A stretch of DNA of 16,989 nt from JAPHTQ01 sp050295975 (GTDB lineage: Bacteria > Pseudomonadota > Gammaproteobacteria > Thiohalomonadales > Thiohalomonadaceae): NCBI GenBank assembly GCA_050295975.1, contig JBNKQR010000057.1, positions 1 through 16,989 on the forward strand. The letters are read 5' to 3'. Below are positions 1-7,133 of the stretch, in pieces. The stretch's first letter is position 1. The number at the start of each line of letters is the position of its first letter. The position numbers were made by a program, and so were the translations under genes. A model generated the notes under the pieces. That model was given only the letters and a program-made list of their open reading frames with translations, was not told the DNA's origin and ran no database searches.

Positions 1-168
1 CGCGCGAAGGGCTTTACCGCCTTTGTTGAGAAGCTGGAGAGTGATGGCAGTACTACCTATCGGGTTCGTGTTGGCCCCGAGCTGAAGCGGGAGATCGCCG
101 ATACCCTGCGCGACAAGCTACAAAACCAGATGAAGCTTAAGGGTATTGTCATGGGCTATAGCTCCTGA
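1..168 (+). CDS. dedD: C-terminal end of a SPOR-domain protein (DedD-like), 5' truncated by window edge
   Basis: An open frame runs from the first base to TGA at 166-168 and encodes 55 residues. The stretch YRVRVGPELKREIADTLRDK is the conserved second half of a SPOR (peptidoglycan-binding, septum-targeting) domain: the YRVRVGP strand, then a helix, then a closing strand ending at the C-terminus. The gene name is inferred from position, because dedD precedes cvpA and purF in many Gammaproteobacteria. In E. coli DedD is a bitopic inner-membrane divisome protein, and the membrane anchor would lie in the missing 5' part. Any other SPOR protein would look the same over this short stretch, so the domain call is firm and the gene name is less so. 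Confidence 0.8.
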   Translation, partial: RAKGFTAFVEKLESDGSTTYRVRVGPELKREIADTLRDKLQNQMKLKGIVMGYSS

Positions 169-244
169 AGGATGCTTTTGCCGCGGGTATCCCTCTGGTA
201 AGATCCGCTCCCTGTTCTTCAACGGCGTGACGGCGTAATTTTCC

Positions 245-733
245 ATGAACTGGGTTGACCTCTCTATCCTCGCCATTATCGGCGTTTCCGTTACCATCAG
301 TGTGTGGCGTGGATTTACCAAAGAAGCCTTCTCTCTCATCGGCTGGGTGATTGCAGCCTGGGTCGGTCTGGCCTTCGCCGACAACCTTCAGTCCCTTCTT
401 TCATCGCAAATCGATTCGCTGTCGTTACGTCTGGTGGTCGCCTTTGCCATTCTTTTTGTCTCTACATTGCTGCTGGCCGCGATCGCCAATCATCTGGCGA
501 CACAACTTATCGAAACCACTGGAATGGGTGGTACGGACAAGGTCGTAGGTATTATCTTTGGTGTACTGCGCGGCTGTTTTGTTGTCGCGGTAATGGTGTT
601 GGTAGCCGGTCTCACACCGCTGCCAACTGAAAAATGGTGGCAGGCATCTACCCTGATGCCACTGTTTCAGGATATGGCGCTGTGGTTACGCGATTTCCTG
701 CCCAACGACATCGCCACCCTGATTCATTACTAG
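245..733 (+). CDS. cvpA: CvpA family membrane protein (colicin V production protein)
   Basis: Encodes 162 residues, the same length as E. coli CvpA. Four hydrophobic segments are visible at about residues 5-23, 29-46, 63-83 and 101-123, so this is a polytopic inner-membrane protein. The family signature GTDKVVGIIFGVLRG begins at about residue 95, and the early RGFTKEAFSLIGW loop is also typical. CvpA was named for a requirement in colicin V production; links to envelope stress and bile resistance are known in enterics, but the biochemical role is not settled. It lies 76 bases after the SPOR gene and 32 bases before purF, which is the classic cvpA-purF pairing. No clear Shine-Dalgarno precedes the ATG and I see no PurR-box-like palindrome upstream, so purine control as in E. 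coli is not supported here. Confidence 0.95.
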   Translation: MNWVDLSILAIIGVSVTISVWRGFTKEAFSLIGWVIAAWVGLAFADNLQSLLSSQIDSLSLRLVVAFAILFVSTLLLAAIANHLATQLIETTGMGGTDKVVGIIFGVLRGCFVVAVMVLVAGLTPLPTEKWWQASTLMPLFQDMALWLRDFLPNDIATLIHY

Positions 734-765
734 CAGCCGATACCGGTTAACGAGGAGCAGAACAC

Positions 766-2283
766 ATGTGCGGCATTATCGGCATCGTAGCAAAGGGTCC
801 CGTCAACCAGATGATCTACGACGGACTGACGGTTCTGCAGCACCGTGGTCAGGACGCCGCCGGGATCATGACCTGCGACGATGAACGTCTCTATCTGCGC
901 AAGGACAACGGTCTGGTGCGCGATGTTTTCCATACCCGCCACATGCTGCGCCTGCTTGGTAATGCCGGGATCGGTCATGTGCGCTACCCAACAGCCGGCT
1001 GCTCCTCATCCGCAGAAGCCCAACCCTTTTACGTCAATTCTCCATACGGTATCGCCCTGGCACATAATGGAAACCTGACCAACGCCGAGGCGATGAAAGA
1101 AGATCTCTATCGGGAAGATCTGCGCCACATCAACACCAGCTCCGATTCGGAGATCCTGCTTAACGTCTTTGCCCACGAGCTGCAACGCCAGGGTAAGGTG
1201 CAGGTGGACGAGAGCGATGTTTTCGCTGCCGTTAGTCGCGTGCATAAACGCATCAAGGGCGCCTACGCGGTGGTCGCCCTGATTATCGGCTACGGAATTG
1301 TCGCTTTCCGTGATCCTAACGGGATTCGCCCGCTGATGATCGGCAAGCGCACCACTGATAGCGGTGAAGAGTATATGGTTGCCTCCGAAAGTGTAGCGGT
1401 GGATGCACTCGGATTTGAGCACCTGCGGGATGTTGAGCCGGGTGAAGCAGTATTTATCGATCTGGAGGGCAACTTCCATTCGCAGCAGTGCGCGGAGAAT
1501 CCGCTGCACTCGCCCTGTATCTTCGAGTATGTCTACTTCGCTCGTCCTGATTCGATCATCGATGGTATCTCGGTCTACAAGGCGCGCCTACGTATGGGCG
1601 AGAAACTGGCGAAGAAGATGTTGCAGGAGTGGCCAGACCACGACATCGACGTGGTGATACCGATCCCCGACACCAGTCGTACCTCGGCACTACAACTTGC
1701 CAACCATCTTGGTGCCAATTACCGCGAAGGGTTCATCAAGAATCGCTATATTGGCCGCACCTTCATCATGCCGGGACAGCAGCAGCGCAAGAAATCGGTA
1801 CGGCAGAAGCTCAACCCTATCGAACTGGAGTTCAAGGGCAAGAACGTACTGCTGGTGGACGATTCCATCGTTCGTGGAACCACTTCGCAACAGATCATTC
1901 AGATGGCCCGTGATGCGGGTGCCAACAAGGTCTACTTCGCTTCGGCTGCGCCGCCGGTGCGTTTCCCCAATGTGTACGGTATCGACATGCCTACCTCTGC
2001 CGAACTGATCGGCTTTGGTCGCGACGAAGAACAGATCGCCAAAGAGATCGGCGCCGACCGACTGTTTTATCAGGAACTGAATGACCTTATTTCGGCGGTG
2101 CTCTACAAAAAGAACAAAACCAACATCACCCGCTTCGATACCTCGGTGTTCAACGGTGAATACATCACCGGCGATGTGAATGACGCCTACCTGCAGCATC
2201 TTCAAAACAATCGCAACGACGCGGCCAAGCAGGATCGAGAACAGCGGGAAAATGCAGTGATTGAAATGTATAACAACAACTGA
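766..2283 (+). CDS. purF: Amidophosphoribosyltransferase
   Basis: Catalyses the first committed step of de novo purine synthesis, converting PRPP and glutamine to 5-phosphoribosylamine. At 505 residues it matches the E. coli enzyme. The N-terminal Ntn glutaminase domain (about residues 2-235) starts MCGIIGIV, so Cys2 becomes the N-terminal nucleophile after Met removal and there is no propeptide of the Bacillus type. HVRYPTAG, AHNGNLTN and SSDSEILLN supply the glutamine-site residues. The C-terminal type I phosphoribosyltransferase domain carries the PRPP loop LLVDDSIVRGTTS, with Asp365 and Asp366. A good ribosome site (GAGGAG, 753-758) precedes the ATG by 7 bases. The gene is followed by a 161-base gap before metZ that contains a terminator-like structure. 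All catalytic motifs appear intact. Confidence 0.98.
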   Translation: MCGIIGIVAKGPVNQMIYDGLTVLQHRGQDAAGIMTCDDERLYLRKDNGLVRDVFHTRHMLRLLGNAGIGHVRYPTAGCSSSAEAQPFYVNSPYGIALAHNGNLTNAEAMKEDLYREDLRHINTSSDSEILLNVFAHELQRQGKVQVDESDVFAAVSRVHKRIKGAYAVVALIIGYGIVAFRDPNGIRPLMIGKRTTDSGEEYMVASESVAVDALGFEHLRDVEPGEAVFIDLEGNFHSQQCAENPLHSPCIFEYVYFARPDSIIDGISVYKARLRMGEKLAKKMLQEWPDHDIDVVIPIPDTSRTSALQLANHLGANYREGFIKNRYIGRTFIMPGQQQRKKSVRQKLNPIELEFKGKNVLLVDDSIVRGTTSQQIIQMARDAGANKVYFASAAPPVRFPNVYGIDMPTSAELIGFGRDEEQIAKEIGADRLFYQELNDLISAVLYKKNKTNITRFDTSVFNGEYITGDVNDAYLQHLQNNRNDAAKQDREQRENAVIEMYNNN

Positions 2284-2331
2284 GCTTGACTTGGTTACAG
2301 CCCATCACATACTCTTAATCACAGCGCCGAT

Positions 2332-2360
2332 TTGAGATCAGCTTGCGGGCGCTTTAGAAA
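2332..2360 (+). promoter_or_regulatory. Candidate sigma70 promoter for metZ
   Basis: TTGAGA (2332-2337, 5 of 6 to consensus), a 17-base spacer and TAGAAA (2355-2360, 4 of 6) sit in the purF-metZ gap. The start site would fall near 2367, about 78 bases before the metZ ATG and upstream of the terminator-like hairpin. The -10 is imperfect, so this remains a candidate. Confidence 0.35.
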
Positions 2361-2425
2361 TTCGGCTAAAGCGAGTAAAACCTGCTTTAGCATTTTGCCT
2401 GAGCGGGTTTTTTTGTGCCCGCAAG
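2342..2425 (+). terminator. Rho-independent terminator with overlapping alternative hairpins (possible attenuator) ahead of metZ
   Basis: AAAACCTGC (2377-2385) pairs with GCGGGTTTT (2403-2411), including one G-U pair. The stem extends inward by TTAG/CTGA (2387-2390 with 2399-2402) and runs into seven T residues at 2408-2414, so it has the form of an intrinsic terminator. Two further pairings compete with it. GCTTTAG (2351-2357) can pair with CTAAAGC (2366-2372), and that same segment can instead pair with GCTTTAG (2384-2390), which is part of the terminator's left arm. An outer 9-bp inverted repeat, CTTGCGGGC (2342-2350) and GCCCGCAAG (2417-2425), brackets the whole element and ends 10 bases before the metZ ribosome site. 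It may simply end purF transcription, or it may also control metZ. Confidence 0.55.
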
Positions 2426-2444
2426 AAATGATATAGGAATGGGC

Positions 2445-3638
2445 ATGACTCTGACCCCTGATGACTGGAACGAACTCGAATTTGCCACCCTGGCGGTGCG
2501 TGCCGGACAGACACGTACGGCAGAGGGAGAGCAGAGTGAACCGATCTTTCCCACCTCCAGCTTCACCTTCAGTAGCGCGGCGCAGGCGGCTGCCCGTTTT
2601 GCAGGTGAAGAGCCGGGTAACATCTACTCCCGTTTTACTAACCCCACCGTGCGTACCTTCGAGCAGCGATTGGCGGCACTGGAAGGGGGCGAGAGTTGCG
2701 TGGCCACCAGCTCCGGTATGGCGGCAATCCTTGCTACCTGTATGGGGCTGTTACAGGCGGGCGATCATATTGTCGCCTCCCGCGCCATTTTCGGTAGCAC
2801 CGTGGTATTGCTCGATAACTTTCTCGCCAAGTTTGGTGTTGAGACCAGCTATGTGTCACTAACCGATTACGCCGCCTGGGAAAAGGCGATCCGTCCCAAT
2901 ACCAGGCTACTGTTTCTGGAGACCCCCTCCAATCCGCTCACCGAGGTGGCCGATATTGGCCGACTGGCGAAACTTGCCCATGGCCGCGATTGCCTGCTGG
3001 CGGTGGATAACTGCTTCTGCACCCCGGCGTTGCAACAGCCGTTGAAGCTTGGGGCCGATATTGTGATCCACTCCGCTACCAAGTACATCGACGGCCAGGG
3101 GCGGGCGGTGGGTGGGGCAGTGGTCGGTAATGCGGAGCTGGTTGGCGATAAGGTCTACAGCTTCCTGCGCAGTGCCGGCCCGACTATGAGCCCGTTCAAT
3201 GCCTGGATCTTCCTCAAGGGACTGGAGACACTAAAATTGCGTATGCAGGCCCACTCCGCCAGTGCACTGGCGTTGGCACAGTGGCTGGAGGGACAGCCAG
3301 GGGTCAAGCAGGTCTATTATCCGGGGCTTGCTTCCCACCCTCAGCACCAGCTGGCGGCTTCACAGCAGAGTGCTTTTGGCGGTATTGTCGGCTTTGAACT
3401 GGAGGGTGGCCGGGAGGCCGCGTGGAACCTGATCGACGCTACCCACGTGTTCTCTATTACCGCCAATCTGGGCGATACCAAGAGCACCATTACCCATCCG
3501 GCCACCACGACCCATGGGCGATTGAGTAAGGAACAGCGGGAGCTGGCCAGGATTAGCGAAGGGCTGGTGCGGATATCGGTTGGACTGGAAGATATTGAGG
3601 ATCTAAAACGGGATCTATCCCGTGGCTTGCACGACTAA
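2445..3638 (+). CDS. metZ: O-succinylhomoserine sulfhydrylase (PLP enzyme of methionine synthesis)
   Basis: Cys/Met-metabolism PLP family enzyme, expected to make homocysteine directly from O-succinylhomoserine and sulfide. The chosen start gives 397 residues, normal for MetZ. The frame stays open upstream to a GTG at 2415, but ATG 2445 has AGGA (2435-2438) at a 6-base spacing and the extra N-terminal residues have no counterpart in the family, so 2445 is preferred; ATG 2439 is the other option. Motifs are SRFTNPTVRTFEQRLAALEG, SSGMAAIL, VDNCFCTPALQQP, the PLP-lysine segment HSATKYIDGQGR with Lys213, and LGDTKSTITHPATTTHGRL near the C-terminus. Wording throughout follows Pseudomonas MetZ rather than MetB or MetC. 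Its position straight after purF is conserved in many Gammaproteobacteria. Specificity for succinyl over acetyl ester is inferred from similarity. Confidence 0.95.
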   Translation: MTLTPDDWNELEFATLAVRAGQTRTAEGEQSEPIFPTSSFTFSSAAQAAARFAGEEPGNIYSRFTNPTVRTFEQRLAALEGGESCVATSSGMAAILATCMGLLQAGDHIVASRAIFGSTVVLLDNFLAKFGVETSYVSLTDYAAWEKAIRPNTRLLFLETPSNPLTEVADIGRLAKLAHGRDCLLAVDNCFCTPALQQPLKLGADIVIHSATKYIDGQGRAVGGAVVGNAELVGDKVYSFLRSAGPTMSPFNAWIFLKGLETLKLRMQAHSASALALAQWLEGQPGVKQVYYPGLASHPQHQLAASQQSAFGGIVGFELEGGREAAWNLIDATHVFSITANLGDTKSTITHPATTTHGRLSKEQRELARISEGLVRISVGLEDIEDLKRDLSRGLHD

Positions 3639-3694
3639 GCAGGGGTATCATCGTTTCGACTTGAGCCGGAATATCCGGCAGGGATACGGTGGTC

Positions 3695-4309
3695 ATGCAG
3701 AATAAGGAACATTGGGAAGGCTTCTACCAGCAACAGACTGGTTCCGAAGCAAGCTGGTATCAGGACTACCCACAACTATCACTGCTATTTATCGAGAGTG
3801 CCGGTGTCGCAACCGACCAGCCCATTCTGGACGTAGGTGGTGGCACCTCACCGTTAGTGGATAACCTGCTACTCAAGGGTTACGAGAAGCTCGCGGTGCT
3901 GGATATCAGTGAGGCGGCCATTGCTCACTCACGCCGCCGCCTGGGACTCCAGGCAGACCATGTTGAGTGGCATGTGGGGGATGTGAGGCGTTTCGAGCCG
4001 CCCTATCGCTTTGCCCTCTGGCACGACCGTGCCGTATTTCATTTTCTTACTGAAGAGGCCGATCGTCAGGCCTATATCAATGTGTTGAAGAACACCCTGG
4101 AACCGGATGGACACGTGGTGTTGGCAACCTTTGCCCCACATGGGCCTGAGGAGTGTAGTGGTTTGCCTGTCATGCGCTACGATGCCGATATGCTGGAAGA
4201 GGTGCTGGGCGACGACTTCAACCTCATCGAGAGCTGGCCTGAAGAACACATTACCCCCTCCGGTTCAGTACAACCTTTCATCTATTCGCTATTCAGTCTA
4301 TCGGTGTGA
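3695..4309 (+). CDS. Class I SAM-dependent methyltransferase, substrate unknown
   Basis: Encodes 204 residues with a Rossmann-type methyltransferase fold. Motif I is ILDVGGGTS (residues 44-52), the acidic residue at the end of strand 2 is Asp70 in VLDIS, and motif II has Asp96 in WHVGDV. The phrase LWHDRAVFHFLTE (about 108-120) and an N-terminal HWEGFYQ...SWYQ element mark a recognisable subfamily of small methyltransferases of unsettled substrate, sometimes annotated as type 11/12 or thiopurine-like. I do not recognise a specific product. The start could also be GTG 3689, two codons upstream. A purine-rich GGCAGGGA lies 10 bases before ATG 3695. A short hairpin GCCGGA/TCCGGC-like stem (3665-3679) lies just upstream. 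The gene is 56 bases after metZ and 10 bases before the kinase gene. Confidence 0.85.
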   Translation: MQNKEHWEGFYQQQTGSEASWYQDYPQLSLLFIESAGVATDQPILDVGGGTSPLVDNLLLKGYEKLAVLDISEAAIAHSRRRLGLQADHVEWHVGDVRRFEPPYRFALWHDRAVFHFLTEEADRQAYINVLKNTLEPDGHVVLATFAPHGPEECSGLPVMRYDADMLEEVLGDDFNLIESWPEEHITPSGSVQPFIYSLFSLSV

Positions 4310-4319
4310 CCCCCGTCTA

Positions 4320-5570
4320 ATGAGCGATCAATCTCGCGGTAGCCAGCGTCAACAACTACTCGGTTTTTATCACAATGCCCTGGTACGGGTGAACGGTCGG
4401 CGTGTCGTTGGCGAATACCTTGAGGCGAACCCATTAACGGGTGATTGGGCTGTGGTGGCCATCGGTAAGGCGGCTTCAGCCATGGCCGAGGGGGCGAAGC
4501 AGGCCCTGGCCGGAAATCTCCAGAGTGGGTTGTTAATCACTCGTCACGGTTATGTCTATCCCCATAGGGAGAACAGTACCTGGCAGATCATCGAGAGCGG
4601 TCATCCGCTACCCGACGAGGCGAGCCTGCAGGCAGGCGAAGCCCTGCTGCAGTTCCTCGATAATCTCGCCGACGATACACCGCTGCTGTTTCTGCTTTCG
4701 GGCGGTGCTTCGGCCCTGGTGGAGAAGTTGCCAGATGGGATGTCCCTTGAAGAGCTGGTCAGGGTGAATAACTGGTTGCTGGCATCCGGCGTGGAGATCG
4801 GGCAGATGAACGCGGTGCGTCGCCGCCTGTCTCGGATCAAAGGGGGCCGTCTGGCACACCATCTGCGAGGACGGCACTGCCTGCAACTACTGATCTCCGA
4901 TGTGCCCGGCGACAACCCGGCGGTGATCGGTTCCGCGCCACTCTATCCGGTCACTGATACTCCTTTACCAGAAAAACTTCCACAGTGGTTGATAGCATTG
5001 TTAAAGCAGGGAGAGCCTATTCCTCATGTGGATGATCCGCTCTTTGCAGAGATCGACACCCACATCGTCGCCAACAATGGCCTCGCGCTACAGGCGATAA
5101 AAGAGATGGCCGAGGCAGAGGGGATTCCTGTCTACCTTCACCCTGACCATTTCCATGGTTCTGTTCCTAGTCTGGCAAAGGGCCTTGTCCAGACCTTGCT
5201 AAATGGTCCACCAGGACTCTACCTGTGGGGGGGCGAGAGCAGCATGACCCTGCCATCTCTGCATGGTCATGGTGGTCGCAGTCAGCATCTGGCACTGGCG
5301 GCAGCGGAACTCCTGGTGGGGCACGACGATATCCTGCTGCTGGCAGCGGGAACCGATGGTAGTGATGGACCCGGGGAGGTTGCCGGAGCACTGGTGGATG
5401 GAGAGACAATTCAGCGAGGTGAGGCTGAAGGCTTTTCCTGCGCAATGGCACTGGCCAATGCCGATAGCGGTACCTTCCTGGCGGCAAGTGGTGATCTCAT
5501 TGAAACCGGACCCACCGGCAGCAATGTGATGGATCTGGTGCTCGGCTGGAAGCTGGAATCCCGCGGGTGA
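4320..5570 (+). CDS. Glycerate 2-kinase family protein (DUF4147 + MOFRL domains)
   Basis: Encodes 416 residues, normal for the GckA/TtuD-like glycerate kinase family, which phosphorylates D-glycerate to 2-phosphoglycerate with ATP. The N-terminal DUF4147 domain holds AIGKAASAM with conserved Lys50, LLSGGASALVE (Ser127-Gly-Gly) and MNAVRRRLSRIKGGRLA. LISDVPGDNPAVIGSAP follows. The C-terminal MOFRL domain, from about residue 298, has LWGGESSMTL, GGRSQHLALA and AAGTDGSDGP (Asp346, Asp349). The start ATG overlaps a TAATG ten bases after the preceding stop. The frame can be read upstream into the methyltransferase gene but shows no family similarity there. There is no clear Shine-Dalgarno, so coupling to the upstream gene is likely. 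Some relatives are misnamed hydroxypyruvate reductase; motifs here favour the kinase. The physiological substrate is inferred. Confidence 0.92.
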   Translation: MSDQSRGSQRQQLLGFYHNALVRVNGRRVVGEYLEANPLTGDWAVVAIGKAASAMAEGAKQALAGNLQSGLLITRHGYVYPHRENSTWQIIESGHPLPDEASLQAGEALLQFLDNLADDTPLLFLLSGGASALVEKLPDGMSLEELVRVNNWLLASGVEIGQMNAVRRRLSRIKGGRLAHHLRGRHCLQLLISDVPGDNPAVIGSAPLYPVTDTPLPEKLPQWLIALLKQGEPIPHVDDPLFAEIDTHIVANNGLALQAIKEMAEAEGIPVYLHPDHFHGSVPSLAKGLVQTLLNGPPGLYLWGGESSMTLPSLHGHGGRSQHLALAAAELLVGHDDILLLAAGTDGSDGPGEVAGALVDGETIQRGEAEGFSCAMALANADSGTFLAASGDLIETGPTGSNVMDLVLGWKLESRG

Positions 5571-5587
5571 TGATACAATCTCGGCCC

Positions 5588-6391
5588 ATGAATAAACGCA
5601 ACCTGTTTGATGCTGCCCACCAGGCTTTACTGGCCAATAACCCGGATGAGAAGGCACGCCTGACCCACGCGCTCTATGCCGCATGGCAGGCGGGTGAACT
5701 CTCTTCTGAAGACAACGGCACTGTTGATCAGGTTCGAGTGCCGGGCAGGCCGTTACAACCACAACTGGTGATGCCGCGGGATCTGCCACAGCGTAAACCT
5801 AACAGTCTGGAAGGGCGTGCGGTGCTCTACCATGCGCTGACCCATATCGAATTCAACGCCATCAATCTCGGTCTTGACGCGGTCTACCGTTTTCGCGGAA
5901 TGCCTGCCGAGTTTTATGGCGACTGGTTAAAGGTGGCCGATGAAGAAGCGGATCACTTCGTTATGCTGCGTGACCATCTACGAACCTTTGGTTACGACTA
6001 CGGTGATTTTCCAGCTCATAACGGTCTGTGGGAGATGGCGCAAAAGACTGCCCACGACGTGATGGTACGCATGGCTCTGGTGCCACGTTGTCTTGAGGCG
6101 CGTGGCCTTGATGTGAATCCGGGGATTAAGGCCAAGTTGCTTGAAGGGGGGGACGAAGAGGGCGCGGCTAAGCTCGATATTATTTTACGTGACGAGATCG
6201 GCCACGTTGCCATTGGTAATCGATGGTTTCTCTATCTCTGTGAACAGCGTGGACTGGAACCGATGGCCACCTATAACGGTCTGCTGGATGAATATATGCA
6301 AGGGCCGTTACGTCCGCCGTTTCATATCGAGGCACGACGTGCTGCCGGTTTTAGTGAAGAAGAGTTGGCCTATCTGGAGGGTGTTGGGTGA
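5588..6391 (+). CDS. DUF455 family ferritin-like diiron protein
   Basis: Encodes 267 residues from ATG 5588 (MNKRNLFDAA). An in-frame ATG at 5570 overlaps the kinase stop codon as TGATG and would add six residues; the family's usual N-terminus favours 5588, while the overlap favours coupled re-initiation. The protein shows the six-ligand pattern of a ferritin-like four-helix bundle: Glu88 (THIEFNAINLGLDA), Glu120 and His123 (EEADHF), Glu170 (RCLEARGLD), Glu203 and His206 (RDEIGHVAIG). A di-metal centre is therefore strongly suggested. Relatives carry the name DUF455 and sit in the same clan as the tRNA hydroxylase MiaE, but no function is established for this family as far as I know. The gene is tightly packed between the glycerate kinase and an exported protein. 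Confidence 0.9.
   Translation: MNKRNLFDAAHQALLANNPDEKARLTHALYAAWQAGELSSEDNGTVDQVRVPGRPLQPQLVMPRDLPQRKPNSLEGRAVLYHALTHIEFNAINLGLDAVYRFRGMPAEFYGDWLKVADEEADHFVMLRDHLRTFGYDYGDFPAHNGLWEMAQKTAHDVMVRMALVPRCLEARGLDVNPGIKAKLLEGGDEEGAAKLDIILRDEIGHVAIGNRWFLYLCEQRGLEPMATYNGLLDEYMQGPLRPPFHIEARRAAGFSEEELAYLEGVG
6376..6380 (+). promoter_or_regulatory. Ribosome binding site fixing the GTG start at 6388
   Basis: GGAGG lies inside the 3' end of the DUF455 gene, 7 bases before GTG 6388. It supports the GTG start and the 4-base GTGA overlap with the upstream stop codon. Confidence 0.8.
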
Positions 6392-7089
6392 AGCGTATTT
6401 TTGTTGGCGCAGTGATGATTCTGTTTGCACTACCAGAGGGTGTTACCGCTGCCGAGGGTTCACTACTCATTTATCAACAACAGGAGGCGGGGGTCGAACC
6501 CTATAATACCCGCATCATTGTGACCAAAGATTATCTGCGTATGGATGATGGTGCCGATGAAGGGGACTACCTTCTGTATGATCGTAAGCAACACAGAATC
6601 AGCAGTGTGACCCATGACGATGAGACCGTGTTTGAGATCCCTCCACGCAAGGTGAAGCAGAAACCGCCGATGAAACTGCAGCGTCGTAGCAGTGAGATCA
6701 AGATGGATAAGCCACCCATGATCGGTAAGGAGAAACCGCATCACCACCAACTTCTGGTTAATGATAAGGCCTGTTATAACGTGATTGCGGTGAAGGGGCT
6801 GCTGCCGGATGTCAGACAGGTATTAATCGATTTCCGCACCACCCTCTCCGGTGAGCATGCCAAACTTTTGCCACGACTGCCTGCGGATCAACAGGAGCCC
6901 TGCGATCTGGTGCGCAATATCTTCTATCCTGGTTGGCAACTGGAATTCGGTCTGCCGATTCAGGAGTGGGACGAACAGGGGCGAGGCCAGATCCTGGTGG
7001 ACTACAAGGCAACTATCCCGCTGGATGACAAACTCTTCACTCTGCCCCAGGGCTATCGTCACTACACCACTGACGATATTCAAATGTAA
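6388..7089 (+). CDS. Small exported protein of unknown function
   Basis: Encodes 233 residues from a GTG start that overlaps the preceding stop as GTGA and is served by GGAGG at 6376-6380. The N-terminus (MKRIFVGAVMILFALPEGVT, then AAEG) is a classic Sec signal peptide, with probable cleavage around residues 21-23, so the mature protein is periplasmic or secreted. There is no lipobox and no further membrane segment. The body has beta-rich text such as NTRIIVTKDYLRMDDG, DYLLYDRKQHRI and DDETVFEI, which resembles DUF4412/LolA-like exported proteins, but I cannot confirm this. A basic, proline-rich patch (IPPRKVKQKPPMKLQRR) starts at about residue 83. Two cysteines (near residues 129 and 172) could form a disulfide. 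It is the last gene before a strong terminator. Confidence 0.8.
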   Translation: MKRIFVGAVMILFALPEGVTAAEGSLLIYQQQEAGVEPYNTRIIVTKDYLRMDDGADEGDYLLYDRKQHRISSVTHDDETVFEIPPRKVKQKPPMKLQRRSSEIKMDKPPMIGKEKPHHHQLLVNDKACYNVIAVKGLLPDVRQVLIDFRTTLSGEHAKLLPRLPADQQEPCDLVRNIFYPGWQLEFGLPIQEWDEQGRGQILVDYKATIPLDDKLFTLPQGYRHYTTDDIQM

Positions 7090-7090
7090 A

Positions 7091-7115
7091 AAAAGCCGCG
7101 AATCTCGCGGCTTTT
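7091..7115. terminator. Bidirectional rho-independent terminator
   Basis: AAAAGCCGCGA (7091-7101), loop ATC and TCGCGGCTTTT (7105-7115) form an 11-bp perfect hairpin with A and T runs on the two sides. It lies between the converging ends of the exported-protein gene (+) and the host-attachment-type gene (-) and can serve both. Confidence 0.92.
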
Positions 7116-7133
7116 CTCTATCCAACAAACGCA

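Noticed and set aside
178..204. Promoter for cvpA (TTGCCG, TAAGAT)
   Set aside because: The spacer is only 15 bases and both boxes are poor; cvpA may be read from upstream.
1006..1509. Long open frame of 167 codons on the - strand inside purF
   Set aside because: It lies wholly within the purF coding sequence, has no family-like text or ribosome site, and is a by-product of purF codon usage.
2415..2444. GTG 2415 as the metZ start
   Set aside because: It sits directly after the terminator T run with no ribosome site and adds residues absent from the family; ATG 2445 has AGGA at good spacing.
2284..2444. SAM riboswitch upstream of metZ
   Set aside because: I could not find the core layout of SAM-I, SAM-II or SAM-IV; the paired elements are explained by a terminator with alternative hairpins. 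A covariance-model search would settle it.
4107..4319. Upstream extension of the glycerate kinase reading frame into the methyltransferase gene
   Set aside because: The extension overlaps the methyltransferase in another frame, and the translated text is shadow-like; the family N-terminus fits ATG 4320.
5199..5789. Open frame of 196 codons on the - strand across the kinase and DUF455 genes
   Set aside because: It is antisense to two well-supported genes, with Pro/His/Arg/Gln-rich text typical of a shadow frame.
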